Source: Maricaulis salignorans
Lineage (GTDB): Bacteria > Pseudomonadota > Alphaproteobacteria > Caulobacterales > Aquidulcibacteraceae
Direction of reading: 5' to 3'
Assembly: GCA_945891505.1 (NCBI GenBank)
Contig: CAMDDL010000006.1
Coordinates: 1 to 64,000, forward strand
Length of the DNA: 64,000 bases
In this document: positions 7,501-17,608 of the stretch, piece after piece
Layout of the letters: the number at the start of each line of letters is the position of its first letter
Position numbering within the stretch: the first letter of the stretch is position 1
The notes under the pieces: generated by a model
Databases searched by the model: none
What the model saw: only the letters and a program-made list of their open reading frames with translations
What the model was told of the DNA's origin: nothing
Program-made: the position numbers and the translations under genes

Positions 7501-10260
7501 TCACCGCACCGGGCGAGCCCGAGCCGCGCTGAAATAGATCGCGTTCATTACCAGCGAATCGAGGCCATCGGCCATGCCGCGATAGGTTGGGTCGATGGTG
7601 AAGGCGACGACATAGCCGCGCCCTTTGGCTTGGACGGCCACAGCGGGTTTAAAGGCCAATTGCTTGCGAATATCATCCCATACAATCCCGCTGGCTTTGA
7701 CTTGGTCTGGTCCGGCAAAGCGGACGACATTGTCGCCGACATCAGCGGTCAGCGGGCGATAAATATCCGATCCGGCAACCATCATGTGCAGATTTGGCGC
7801 GATGCCCGCCGTCAGCCAATGATCTTTTGCAGTCTCGCCGCGCAGAATAGCCCCGTCCAATTCGGTTGGATCGCGGCTGGTCTCAGCAATGGCCTGCTTG
7901 TACGTGGTCTCATCGGGGAAATTGATTCCATCAACCCCAGAAGCCCCGGCTTTAGCTTTGGGTTCAGGTAGGCGACCCTTGGCTTCTGCTTCCGATAGCG
8001 TAGCTTGCTCGCGGCGCAGGCCAATCAGATCAACGTCGGGGTCTGCCATCCATGCTGTAGCAGTGCCCAGCGAGATGAGGACCCCGCCATTTTGCACAAA
8101 CGTGCGCAAGTTACGGGCGCCCGCTTCACCCAAAGCCGCGCCATAACTGCCCTCGCCATCGGGCAAGATCACAACGTCATAGCCGCTTAGAGGTTGGCTG
8201 GCTAAACGCCGCATCCGAACCGGGGTTACGGGTACACCAAACTTACGTTCCAGCACATAACGGGTGGCGCCAGCAGAGTTGCGGTCTGCTGGGCTATCCC
8301 AAGCCAAAAGAATGCGGGGATTGCGCAGTTTAAGCGCCTTGTCAGAGCCCAAGCTTGGGCCATTAGTGACCCAAGAGGCGTTAAAGCCGGTCAGCGTCGC
8401 CCCGGTTTCGGTCACAAGGCCCGCCAGCTTGGTGGTCAGGTCGGCACCATTTTCGCCGCGCGCAACGACGAGGCTGCCCGCAGGATAAGTCTTGCCTTCC
8501 AGCGTAAAGGCTTCCTCCATGGTGCGCAGGACAAGGCCCTGTTGCAAAGCCTTCGTCATAAAGCGCGAGGTGGCAGTTGATCCGGAGGCAACCACAAAGG
8601 CGACCTTTGCGTCTGGATTGATCACTTGGCCGGGTTGAATCATTGCTGTGCTGGCCTTCTGGCTCGTCACAGCAGGATCTGTCGTGCACGGCACGACCTC
8701 CACATTATAGAGAAGGGGCAGCGACCAACCGGTCACATCATAGATTTGATCGCTAAGACCCGCGCGCCGGCGACGCTGTTGCTCGGCCACAAAACTGGCC
8801 TCCATCGCCGTGTCCTGTTCCAACAAGTTACGGATGAGGCGCTTCGCAGGTTGTGCGGCTGAAACCACATAGGAGCCCGCTGCATAGGTGCGGCCACAGG
8901 CGTTGAAATTGCTCGTCGTGCGTCCGACCTCAATGCCTTGCCGGCTGAGCAAAGCGGCTAATTTGTCGGTATTGGACTGATCGCTCTGGGTTGGCAGGAT
9001 ATAAGACTTCACGGCCTCAGCCTTACCCTCGGCAATAGCGGTGCGCCGGAAGTCGTAGAAGGAGCGGACGAAGCGGCCACGCTCGCGGGCGGCTACTTCC
9101 AAGGTCGACAAAACGGCGACGAATTGGCTTTTGACGGTATCGCGGAAGGCAAACTTTGACCCATCACTGCGCCGGGCGACCATGCCGCGAGAAGAGCCTT
9201 GCTCAAACGTCATGGCGATGCTGCCATGTGCAGTCGGCCAGCCGTCGCCATAGCCCGGATAGAACAAATCATAGCTCTCGCGCGTGAAATAGGGCAGGCC
9301 GAACTGATCAAACCAGCGGCCATTATTCTGGCCCAAAAGGTTTTTGAGCGCGAGCTGCTCTGTGGTCACATTGGGATTGATGGGCTGGGCTTCAGGCGGG
9401 AAGAAGAAGCTGCGGTCGCTGCCCATTTCATGGCTGTCGACCACCACGACGGGGAAATATTTCAAAACCGCTGCTGTGTGCCCGCGGGTTTCTGGCTGGG
9501 TTAGGGCAAACCAGTCGCGGTTTAAGTCAAACTGCATGTGATTGACGCGCCCGCCGGGCCAAGGTTGGTCGCGCTCTGCCGACATCGGGTCGCCGTCGGG
9601 TGCTATGCCCGTGGCGTTGAGATTTGTGCCGATAAAGCGATCACGGCCATCAGGATTTTGAATGGGGACGATGATCACCAGCGTATTGCGCTTGATCTCT
9701 GCCATACGCGGATCGCCGCGTGCAGCTAACAAGTGATAGGCAAGTTGAAGCGAAGAATCCGCAGGCCCAATCTCGTCACCATGGACGGAATAGGCCAACC
9801 AAACGACGGCCGGATGGCGGGCCATGATGGCTTCTGCCTCACCCGCACCCAGTTTGCGTGGATCGGCTAATTTCTGCGCGTCGGCTTGAATAGCGTCGAG
9901 ATTGGCGATCTTTTCCGGGCTGCCAATGGCGGCATAGATTAAGCGCTTGCCCTGCCACGTTCGGCCATAGTCGAAAATCTTCATTTGATCTGGGGCATAG
10001 GCCGCCAAAGCTTCAAAATAGCGGACGATTTGGGCGTGCGGCGTGATGGCCTCGCCAATTTGATAGCCCAGAATGCTCTTTGGAGATGGGACTGCTGGGT
10101 CGTAATTGGCACCGGGCCAATAAAATTCGGGTTCTACTGGTGGGACAGTCCCTACCGCACCTAGCTCTTCATGCGGGACACTTTGGCTTTGCGCAATTCC
10201 AGCCGCTGGAATCATGGACGTTGTGGCAATCAAAGCCATTATCAAGCGAGATTTGAACAT
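7501..10260 (-). CDS. Secreted M14-family zinc metallopeptidase
   Basis: A 919-residue exported protein with a signal peptide (about 1-23, cleavage after GIA). The M14 carboxypeptidase domain shows zinc ligands in HGDE (His160, Glu163) and DSHEMG (His277), the substrate-binding NPDGRDRF (202-209) and a catalytic-type Glu in TFEQGSS (Glu353). The second half (about 550-900) contains a Rossmann-like region (VVILPDGEGSYG, NGGVLISLG) resembling class I amidotransferase or ThuA-like folds found in large bacterial M14 proteins. It probably trims peptides in the periplasm or outside the cell. Monocistronic, followed by the long hairpin at 7417-7482. Confidence 0.87.
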   Translation of the reverse strand: MFKSRLIMALIATTSMIPAAGIAQSQSVPHEELGAVGTVPPVEPEFYWPGANYDPAVPSPKSILGYQIGEAITPHAQIVRYFEALAAYAPDQMKIFDYGRTWQGKRLIYAAIGSPEKIANLDAIQADAQKLADPRKLGAGEAEAIMARHPAVVWLAYSVHGDEIGPADSSLQLAYHLLAARGDPRMAEIKRNTLVIIVPIQNPDGRDRFIGTNLNATGIAPDGDPMSAERDQPWPGGRVNHMQFDLNRDWFALTQPETRGHTAAVLKYFPVVVVDSHEMGSDRSFFFPPEAQPINPNVTTEQLALKNLLGQNNGRWFDQFGLPYFTRESYDLFYPGYGDGWPTAHGSIAMTFEQGSSRGMVARRSDGSKFAFRDTVKSQFVAVLSTLEVAARERGRFVRSFYDFRRTAIAEGKAEAVKSYILPTQSDQSNTDKLAALLSRQGIEVGRTTSNFNACGRTYAAGSYVVSAAQPAKRLIRNLLEQDTAMEASFVAEQQRRRRAGLSDQIYDVTGWSLPLLYNVEVVPCTTDPAVTSQKASTAMIQPGQVINPDAKVAFVVASGSTATSRFMTKALQQGLVLRTMEEAFTLEGKTYPAGSLVVARGENGADLTTKLAGLVTETGATLTGFNASWVTNGPSLGSDKALKLRNPRILLAWDSPADRNSAGATRYVLERKFGVPVTPVRMRRLASQPLSGYDVVILPDGEGSYGAALGEAGARNLRTFVQNGGVLISLGTATAWMADPDVDLIGLRREQATLSEAEAKGRLPEPKAKAGASGVDGINFPDETTYKQAIAETSRDPTELDGAILRGETAKDHWLTAGIAPNLHMMVAGSDIYRPLTADVGDNVVRFAGPDQVKASGIVWDDIRKQLAFKPAVAVQAKGRGYVVAFTIDPTYRGMADGLDSLVMNAIYFSAARARPVR

Positions 10261-10343
10261 GTTGCGCCCCCAATTCCTAAAACCGGTTTCATGGTGGTAG
10301 GTGTAAAGCGCCCCGAACAGGCGTTCAAGTTGTTGGGCTGGGT

Positions 10344-12047
10344 TTAGCCTACGTCGGACTGGTTGGCGTCTTCAGACACCTCGTCCATTTGTGTTGCCCG
10401 CATTAGGGCATTGGCGAGGGCTTCTGCACTGATCGGCTTGGCTACAAAGTCGGTCATGCCTGACGCCATACACAGGGCGCGATCTTCTTCCCGAGCATTG
10501 GCTGTCAATGCGACGATGGGGGTGTGGCGATTGATGCCCTGACCCCCTCGCACGCGGCGGGTGGCGGTCATGCCATCCATGATGGGCATTTGCACATCCA
10601 TTAAGACGACATCAAAGGCCTGCAGCTCCATGGCCTCTAGCGCTTCTACGCCATTGGTCGCCCAAACTGTGGCGACGGGCCAAAGGTCTAGCATCGCGGC
10701 AAGGATCTGTCGGTTCAGCGCATTATCATCGACCGCCAAAACTTGCAGGGGCCGAGTGATCTCGGTCTCCGGGGCCGCCTCATGTCCCGCGGATTCCTGC
10801 TCAAGCGTGGCTTCGAACCGCCCCTCAAACAAAAAGGTCGAGCCCTTGCCGGGAGCAGACGTTAGGGTCAGGTCGCATTGCATCTGCTGCGCCAAGGACT
10901 TCGCAATCGCTAGGCCTAGGCCGGTGCCGCCAAACCGGCGCGTGATGGTACTATCGGCCTGGATAAAGGCCTTGAAGATCGAAATTTGGCGATCAAGCGG
11001 GATGCCAACGCCGGTATCTTCAACGTCAATGCCGACCCGGCAGTCCCGCCCGTTGGTCACACTTTTGATTCGTATGGTCACACCGCCGGAGACGGTAAAT
11101 TTCACCGCGTTTGACACCAGATTGAAGACAATCTGACGTAAGCGCGTGGGGTCCCCAATCACCATATCCCAATCAAGACCGGCCGTATCAATCTTCAAAT
11201 AGAGGCCTTTAGATGCCGCATGTGGGCCCCAAAGCGTCTCTAGCTCAAGCGCTAATTGTCTCAGACTGGTCGGGTGCTTTTCGATTTCCAACTGGCCTGT
11301 TTCAATCTTGGCATAGTCCAAAACGTCATTGACCATCGCCATCATCAGGCGACCAGCCTCATTGAACATGCGGACATAATTGGCTTGTGTATTGTCCAGA
11401 CTCGTCCGCGCCATCAGTTCGGCAGAACCCAGCAAAGCATTCAACGGTGTGCGTAATTCATGGCTCATCATCGCCAAAAAGCTCGATTTGGCTTCATTCG
11501 CATGCTCTGCCGTTTGCTTGGCAATCTCAAGGGCTTCTTCGCGGGCTCGCCGCTCTGTCTCATCGCGCAGGGCAATGATGCGGAATGCCATGCTGTCAAC
11601 CATGCCGACACTGAAGGTTGCCGATATCGGCACCTCGTAGCCAGCGCTATGACGGCCATTGAAATTGCTGACTTGACCCTCATTGAGGTGGGTTGGGTCA
11701 ATGAATCGATCAATCTTGGTGCCCGCGATGGTGCGCGGATTTTCTACGCCAAAGGCCTGTGCGGCCGCCTGGTTCATCAGAAGAATCTGATTGTCGGCGT
11801 CCAGCGTGATTAAGGCGTCGCGCGATTCAAGAATATAGCGTGTCAGGGTCTGGCGGGCTTCCATCGCGATCTGCGAATTCAGCTCGGCCATTTCCTCGGA
11901 CATCAAGGTAATGGAACGCTCTAAGCGGTGGCGCGCGCGTGCATCATCATCATAGGCGGACGAGATCAACGCAAAGAGTTGATCTTGATCCACTTTCCCA
12001 TTTTGATCGGTGCATTGTTCGATCTGGCGCGCCAGCAAACTGTGCAT
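10344..12047 (-). CDS. Hybrid sensor histidine kinase (PAS-HisKA-HATPase-REC)
   Basis: A soluble 567-residue hybrid kinase without transmembrane segments. Order: N-terminal coiled region (1-70), PAS (about 70-165), HisKA with SHELRTPLN (His196), HATPase with N313, DTGVGIP (344-350) and GGTGLGLA, and a receiver with phospho-acceptor Asp484 (VVLMDVQMP). Its ATG overlaps the stop of the upstream FIST gene (TAATG), so the FIST protein is probably its input subunit. No Hpt protein or separate output regulator is adjacent. Confidence 0.9.
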   Translation of the reverse strand: MHSLLARQIEQCTDQNGKVDQDQLFALISSAYDDDARARHRLERSITLMSEEMAELNSQIAMEARQTLTRYILESRDALITLDADNQILLMNQAAAQAFGVENPRTIAGTKIDRFIDPTHLNEGQVSNFNGRHSAGYEVPISATFSVGMVDSMAFRIIALRDETERRAREEALEIAKQTAEHANEAKSSFLAMMSHELRTPLNALLGSAELMARTSLDNTQANYVRMFNEAGRLMMAMVNDVLDYAKIETGQLEIEKHPTSLRQLALELETLWGPHAASKGLYLKIDTAGLDWDMVIGDPTRLRQIVFNLVSNAVKFTVSGGVTIRIKSVTNGRDCRVGIDVEDTGVGIPLDRQISIFKAFIQADSTITRRFGGTGLGLAIAKSLAQQMQCDLTLTSAPGKGSTFLFEGRFEATLEQESAGHEAAPETEITRPLQVLAVDDNALNRQILAAMLDLWPVATVWATNGVEALEAMELQAFDVVLMDVQMPIMDGMTATRRVRGGQGINRHTPIVALTANAREEDRALCMASGMTDFVAKPISAEALANALMRATQMDEVSEDANQSDVG

Positions 12048-13171
12048 TAGGCTGCCTCAAACACCGTGACAGTCATGGTTTGATTGTGCAGGTTACACGT
12101 GCCTTGGAAGCCATTGGGCGAGATCTCACCGTAGGAATAGAAGCCGGCATGGGCGATCCCGCCCAGCGCATCGACGACGGCGCGGACTTCTTCCGTGGCC
12201 CGCTGGCCCAGAAGCAAGCGCCGACCGATACAGGAAACCAGCATAGCAAAGCCGTGATTGTCGCCACCTGAAGCAGCAAGGCCAGCTTTGCCAGCGCCTT
12301 CAATTAGGCCATTGGTTTCACCTACCATCAATTGCGCGGTCCACCCTTCGGGCATGTCGCCAGCGAAGGTCATTGCCCCGGTTGCCTCGTCAATACCTAA
12401 AATTGTCCGCACCACGGTGTCGGCGGGGTTGGCTGGATTGCTGACTTGTAAGGGGTAGAACAGCGCAGAGCCTGGCAGCTTTTCGGCCTCATCGCCGAGA
12501 TAGCGCTTGTAAAGCTCAAGGGCAGATTTGTTGTCGAGTTGATAGAGCGTATTGCCTTCGGACTTGGTGATCTTCCGCATCGGGCCAAACACTTCCCAGC
12601 CACCAAACGAGCCTGTGCGCAGTCGTAAGCCAGTTCCGAAGAAGGCCACGGCCACCACTTTTCCAGGGCTCATTGGGCCAGAACACCCAACCAAGGTTTC
12701 GCCGAACCGGTCGCCATCGCCAGCTAGACCGCCATTGATGGAGGCATGGGTGCCTAATACGCTGCGGAAGCCTTCGACCAGAGCGGATCCATTTACGCGT
12801 GCACCGTCGGAAACGATAAAGACGCCTGCCAATTCGTCGCCGTCAAATTGGTTTGCCAGTGCTTCCCCGATGCCAAAGCTTTCGCCTGCGGTGTCAATAT
12901 CGGCCTCGACTACTTGGACGCTGACATTGTTAAAACCAAGCAGGGCAGCAAAGCCATCGCCAACATAGGCCTGACCATTGGCAATCTCGCCGCCAGTCGT
13001 ACATCCAATGACCTTGGCGTTTGGCAGCAGGGCCTTTAGCGTTTCAAAGGCATCGGTGGAGCGGGCCACTTCCGGATCCAAGAAGGTGAAAACGACTTCG
13101 TAGGAATCTGGTGCGAAGTCCGCCGGGAGTTCCCAGCAGCCTTGATGAAAATGCAAAACATTATGGCGCAT
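12047..13171 (-). CDS. FIST-domain (FIST_N/FIST_C) sensory protein
   Basis: A 374-residue protein with FIST_N (about 25-220; GCTTGGEIANG, LAGDGDRF) and FIST_C (about 220-365; NKSALELYKRYLG, GFYSYGEISP) domains. FIST proteins are thought to bind small ligands such as amino acids and feed signal-transduction proteins. The start is placed at the ATG at 13171, which has AAGGGG six bases upstream; the frame is open to 13264 but the extension has no RBS. Translation is coupled to the hybrid kinase by a one-base overlap, which supports a sensor-kinase pair. Confidence 0.88.
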   Translation of the reverse strand: MRHNVLHFHQGCWELPADFAPDSYEVVFTFLDPEVARSTDAFETLKALLPNAKVIGCTTGGEIANGQAYVGDGFAALLGFNNVSVQVVEADIDTAGESFGIGEALANQFDGDELAGVFIVSDGARVNGSALVEGFRSVLGTHASINGGLAGDGDRFGETLVGCSGPMSPGKVVAVAFFGTGLRLRTGSFGGWEVFGPMRKITKSEGNTLYQLDNKSALELYKRYLGDEAEKLPGSALFYPLQVSNPANPADTVVRTILGIDEATGAMTFAGDMPEGWTAQLMVGETNGLIEGAGKAGLAASGGDNHGFAMLVSCIGRRLLLGQRATEEVRAVVDALGGIAHAGFYSYGEISPNGFQGTCNLHNQTMTVTVFEAA

Positions 13172-13267
13172 TTGGAGCCCCTTACACACTAAGAACTCCA
13201 GATAACACCAAAGTGATTTAAATTTCGTTGAAGGCAGCTCTTTATGATAAAAAGGCCACCCCAAAAC

Positions 13268-14380
13268 CTAATAAGCGTTGAGCTTGGCCCACCGGTCTCG
13301 ATGGAAGCCACTTGATCCGTAGACGGTTTCTAATACCCGGGCACGTTTCAAGTAAAAGCCGCTGTCATGCGCATCGGTCATGCCGATCCCGCCATGCATT
13401 TGGATCGTTTCATTGGTGACCAATTGCAAGGTATCGCCGGCTCGCGCCTTGGCGAGGCTGACAGCTTCGCCAACACCTTTGCCCCGTTCAATTGCATCAA
13501 TGGCCGCAACCACGCAGGAGCGCGTCAACTCAATCTCCACCAACATGGCCGCTGCGCGGTGCTGCAACGCTTGGAAGGACCCGATCAATTGACCAAATTG
13601 GGTGCGGGTTTTCAGGTAGTCGTGCGTCATGTCGAACGTGGCACCGATGAGGCCCATCATTTCGCAGCACAGCCCAATCCGGCCGTAGTCGAGAATGAGG
13701 TCCAACGTGGAGTCATCCAATGCCTTGCCGCCTAAGTAAGCGTCATCTCCGATAGCCACAGCGTCGAACGCCACATCCGCTAAATCGCGCGCATCGACGC
13801 CCGCTAGCGCATGGCGCGTTACACCTGGCGCATCACTTGCGACCAAGAAGGCTCCAAGACCTGCATCGGTCTTAGCGATGACGATTAAGATCTGTGCATG
13901 GGCTCCATCGGGAACAAAGCGCTTCTTGCCCGAAAGGCTCCAGCCGTCGGCAGTCTTCGTAGCTTTCGCGTCGATTTTGTGTGGGGCATGGTGTGCCCCT
14001 TCATCCAAAGCCAAGGCAAAGCTTAGGCTCCCGTCCGCGATTTTTGGCAGTAACGCGTCCTGCTGCGCGGAATTGCCCTGCAGCTTCAAGATGGATGCGG
14101 CCATCAGACCGGTTTGGAACAAGGGCGAGACGCCCAAGGTGCGCGCTTGGGCTTCCAGCACGAGGCCCATGGCGCGCAGACCCATGTCTGAGCCGCCATG
14201 TTGCTCGCCTATCAGGGCACCGGCAAAGCCCATGGCCCCAATCTCGCCCCACAGGGAAGGGTCGAGCGTTTCCTTGGCATCGCGCAATTTGCGGAAGCTG
14301 GCCACAGGCGCATTGTCGGAAAAGAACCCGTCAGCGGCGTCCTTCAGGAGGGTTTGATCTTCATTGAGTGAAAATGCCAT
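13268..14380 (-). CDS. Acyl-CoA dehydrogenase, smaller partner subunit
   Basis: A 370-residue acyl-CoA dehydrogenase-like flavoprotein: N-terminal helical domain, a central region lacking the usual strong FAD/substrate motifs, and a C-terminal helical domain (RTQFGQLIGSFQALQHRAA, IQMHGGIGMTDAHDSGFYLKRA). The position that normally carries the Glu general base in an EG motif reads ETVYGSSG here. It follows the other dehydrogenase gene by 9 bp. Pairs like this resemble FadE-type alpha2-beta2 heterotetramers, where only one subunit is fully catalytic; that model is inference. Confidence 0.85.
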   Translation of the reverse strand: MAFSLNEDQTLLKDAADGFFSDNAPVASFRKLRDAKETLDPSLWGEIGAMGFAGALIGEQHGGSDMGLRAMGLVLEAQARTLGVSPLFQTGLMAASILKLQGNSAQQDALLPKIADGSLSFALALDEGAHHAPHKIDAKATKTADGWSLSGKKRFVPDGAHAQILIVIAKTDAGLGAFLVASDAPGVTRHALAGVDARDLADVAFDAVAIGDDAYLGGKALDDSTLDLILDYGRIGLCCEMMGLIGATFDMTHDYLKTRTQFGQLIGSFQALQHRAAAMLVEIELTRSCVVAAIDAIERGKGVGEAVSLAKARAGDTLQLVTNETIQMHGGIGMTDAHDSGFYLKRARVLETVYGSSGFHRDRWAKLNAY

Positions 14381-14389
14381 CGGGCCCTC

Positions 14390-15580
14390 CTATTGATGGT
14401 CGCGCAAGCCAAGCACGCGCTTGGCCACGATATTCAGATTGACTTCCGAAGTGCCACCTTCGATCGAATTGGCTTTAGCCCGCAGCCAATCGCGCGTGAC
14501 TTTCAGGGCCTCGGGGCGATAGCCTTCGCCTTCCCAGCCAAGACCCTCCATGCCCAAGGCTTCTACCAAAAGCTCTGTCTTGTCTTGGTTGAGTTTGGCA
14601 GCCGCGATCTTCAGGACAGACGCATAGTGCGAGACTTCCGCCCCAGCTTTTGCTTCTTCTTGACCGCGGCGCATGGTTAAGTGGAAAGCCCGCTCATACA
14701 TGCGTTGTTTCGTGATGCGCGAACGCAGGTCGCTATTGGCCAGCTTGCCATTCTCAAGACCAATCGATTCTTTCGCAGCATCGACCAGATCAAGGCCTGC
14801 CCCGCTACCAAAGCCAGAAGCCGAAATATTGGTGCGCTCAAACTGCAAGATGCGCTTGGCAACATCCCAGCCCTTGTTCTTGGGGCCCAGCATTTGGGAT
14901 GCGGGAACGCGTACATTGGTCAGGAAGGTCTCGCAGAAGGGCGACGCGCCGGAAATCAGTTTGATCGGACGCGCTTCTACGCCGGGGGTCTTCATGTCGA
15001 ACAGAAGAACCGAGATACCTTCATGCTTGGGGGCATTTGGTTCGGTTCGCACCAAGCACAGCATCCAGTCGGCGTGGTTTGCATAAGACGTCCATACCTT
15101 TTGCCCATCAACCACATAATGATCGCCATCCAGAACGGCGCGCGTCTGTAGGCCCGCCAAGTCCGAGCCAGCTCCTGGCTCTGAATAGCCTTGGCACCAC
15201 CACGTCCGGCCATGCACCATATCGGGCAAATAGGTTTGCTTTTGCTCTTCGGTGCCAAACTCCAAGATCACGGGTCCAAACATCCAGATCCCGAAAGAGA
15301 GCAGGGCTGGGCGGGCGTTGATGCGGCGCAATTCATCTTGCAGCACGCGGTCCTCTTCCCCGGTTAGGCCGCCGCCGCCATAGGCCTTTGGCCATTTGGG
15401 TGCGGTCCAGCCTTTTGAAGCCATGGCTTCGAGCCAAGCTTTCGCGTCTGGGTTTTTGAAGGTTGCATTGCGGCCACCCCAGACTGTTTCGCCTTCTGGC
15501 ATGGGGGTTCGCATGGAGGCGGGGCAATTAGCTTCAAGCCAAGCCCGCGTTTCTTGTCGAAAAGTCTCAATGTCGGTCAT
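14390..15580 (-). CDS. Acyl-CoA dehydrogenase, catalytic subunit
   Basis: A 396-residue acyl-CoA dehydrogenase. Visible motifs: WWCQGYSEPGAGSDLAGL (FAD and substrate contacts), VVDGQKVWTSYA, and the C-terminal SIEGGTSEVNLNI containing the probable catalytic Glu. The ATG at 15580 follows GGAGG closely, so the five-residue extension to 15595 is not used. With the downstream gene it probably oxidises a branched, cyclic or otherwise unusual acyl-CoA; the substrate is not deducible. Confidence 0.88.
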   Translation of the reverse strand: MTDIETFRQETRAWLEANCPASMRTPMPEGETVWGGRNATFKNPDAKAWLEAMASKGWTAPKWPKAYGGGGLTGEEDRVLQDELRRINARPALLSFGIWMFGPVILEFGTEEQKQTYLPDMVHGRTWWCQGYSEPGAGSDLAGLQTRAVLDGDHYVVDGQKVWTSYANHADWMLCLVRTEPNAPKHEGISVLLFDMKTPGVEARPIKLISGASPFCETFLTNVRVPASQMLGPKNKGWDVAKRILQFERTNISASGFGSGAGLDLVDAAKESIGLENGKLANSDLRSRITKQRMYERAFHLTMRRGQEEAKAGAEVSHYASVLKIAAAKLNQDKTELLVEALGMEGLGWEGEGYRPEALKVTRDWLRAKANSIEGGTSEVNLNIVAKRVLGLRDHQ

Positions 15581-15690
15581 GATGCCTCCGCTCACCTTGA
15601 TGGGCCGCCTCTAATGGACGTTGCATTTTAATTAGAACGCGCGGAAGGCGCTGACTAGCCCCCAAGCTGGGCTGATCTTGGTCAAAGCTT

Positions 15691-15909
15691 TTAGCGCATT
15701 GGGGCAGAGGTTTTGCCCGTCTGAATTCCCGCCAGATTGACAGCATGGATCAGCATAAAAAGCGCCACCACAGCACAAATGATCGACAGCGTTGTCCAAG
15801 GGATCATCCGAACCTTGCCGAATTCAGCAGGCCTTGAGGCCCGCCAAGAGGAAAAACCAAACCCACAAAGACCGATTGTGAGAGCGATTAAAGTTGCTGG
15901 CCAATCCAA
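15691..15909 (-). CDS. Small two-helix membrane protein
   Basis: A 72-residue protein with two hydrophobic helices (about 4-21 and 41-60) joined by a basic loop. It overlaps the 3' end of the broken glycosyltransferase gene by 22 bp. No family is recognised and there is no strong ribosome-binding site, but the clean two-helix topology argues for a real gene. Confidence 0.5.
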   Translation of the reverse strand: MDWPATLIALTIGLCGFGFSSWRASRPAEFGKVRMIPWTTLSIICAVVALFMLIHAVNLAGIQTGKTSAPMR

Positions 15910-17386
15910 GTCTGTGGCTCACTCATTGCGTGTTGACCCTCGGCGGTGGCGAGCCTACGCGGCCGTGCCTCTACACCCTGCTTGGTTTTGTCCCAGATCG
16001 ACGGCGAAAGATAGATGCGCCAAATCGCACGAAACAGTGCCGGCACCTGGCAGGCTTGATAGAGCGGCAAGACAAAGCAGGCGATCCAAAATGTGTCTCG
16101 CCCATCGCGGAGGACCGCTACCATCCCAACAATCGCTTGGCTTAAGGCCATGGATAGTACCCAGAGCACTACTTGGTCGGACGCTCCAGCAATCGTCTGG
16201 CCAATTGCCAGAAGCGCCGATACAAATAGGATTGCCCCATTCAACGGGCCGGTTGTCAGACCCAGAAGAAAGGCGAGCAGGCCAAAGCAGCCAAGCTGTA
16301 GGGTCAGTCGTCTCGGTGTGCGAAAATGGACACTGACTGTTTGAATATGGCCCTGGATCCAACGACCGCGCTGGCGGACCCAGCCCGTAAAAGTGGGGCA
16401 CCCTCTTCATAGGTGGGGCTTTGGATCAAGTTGGCAATCAGGCCTAGCCGGGCAAGTCTTGCGCCCAGATCTGCGTCTTCGGTGACATTGAATGGGTCCC
16501 ACCCACCGGCCGCTCGTAAATGGGTGATATCAAAATGATTGGAGGTTCCACCAAGAGGCAAGAAGCGGGAAATGCGCACCAGTCCCGGCAAGATTAGGCG
16601 GAACCAGATCGCATAGTCGAGTGCAAACTGACGACTGATCCAACTTTCCCGCTCATTCCAAATCACCAGCGGGGCTTGAACGACAGCAAGCGTGGCGGGT
16701 CCATTTCGAAAGGCCATCCAAGCCTCGCGTAATTGACCTGAAGCTGGGAGGTCCTCCCCATCATAGACCGTCAGATAGCGCCCTCGAGAAAAGGGCAGGG
16801 CCGTTTGAAGGGCCTTCGGTTTGGTGCGCGGCCCACCAGTGGGAATGGCAATGATCCGGAAGCGATGGCTATGTCGTCGTAAATCTAGGGCTGCCAATGT
16901 CTCGCTGTCATCGGCTTCACAGGCAAAGACGAGGTCAATCTTCTCCTTGGGCCAATCCAGTTTGTCTAACGCATTCAGCAACGACCCAACCGAGCCCGCC
17001 TCTTGATAGAGCGCGATCAATATAGTCCAGACGGGTTCTGACCCGTTAATGTCCGCTTGCGGACAAGCAGAAACGCGCGGTTCAGGCAGATAACAAGTCC
17101 AAAGCCGGAAGACGTTTAGGGACAGCGCCAATGTCATTACCGCCCAAGCTAGGGCTTCTGTATCCACCAACAGAAATAGGGCAAAAACCGACCAAAAGCA
17201 GGTCAGTAAGATCAAGGTAGCAAACATCCGCCCAGCAGGCTTGGCTGCCGAAAGCCTTGGGTCTAGGTGGGCGAGTCGACACAACGCTTGGGCCATAGCA
17301 GCTGCGACAGCGTCGGCAGGCGGGTCTTTGTCCTCAAGGCAGAGCATGCCCGCCGCCGTAGAGACGATATCTGGAATTTCCTTCAT
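15888..17386 (-). pseudogene. Family 2 glycosyltransferase, frameshifted
   Basis: Frame 1 (17386 to 16304) encodes two N-terminal transmembrane helices and a GT-A domain: TILIALYQEAGSV, ACEADD, YDGEDLP and FNVTEDADLGARL, ending in SPTYEEGAP. The expected continuation sits in another frame: WVRQRGRWIQGHIQT (the Q/RxxRW motif of processive GT2 enzymes), then three or four transmembrane helices (GPLNGAILFVSALLA, TFWIACFVLPLY) and a tail ending at 15888. Restoring one base near 16384 joins them into a 499-residue protein of normal layout. It is either a recent pseudogene or a base error. Start ATG at 17386 follows AAGG. Confidence 0.8.
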
Positions 17387-17608
17387 GGCCTATCACCTTC
17401 TGCTGGCGAAAGACGCACTCCCTTCTTCAACGATCGCCCTGAGCCCCATCAGTCCAAAACCATCTGAAATTGTCTAGCTATCTATAGTTGAGGAGACCAA
17501 GCCATTGAGTTTAACCTGCATGCGGGTGGATCAAGCGGTTGCGTGTGTCGGCGTGGCTGGCTAGAAGCGCCTAACGAAATTTTGTGCTGCACAGGGGACA
17601 TTTTATCC

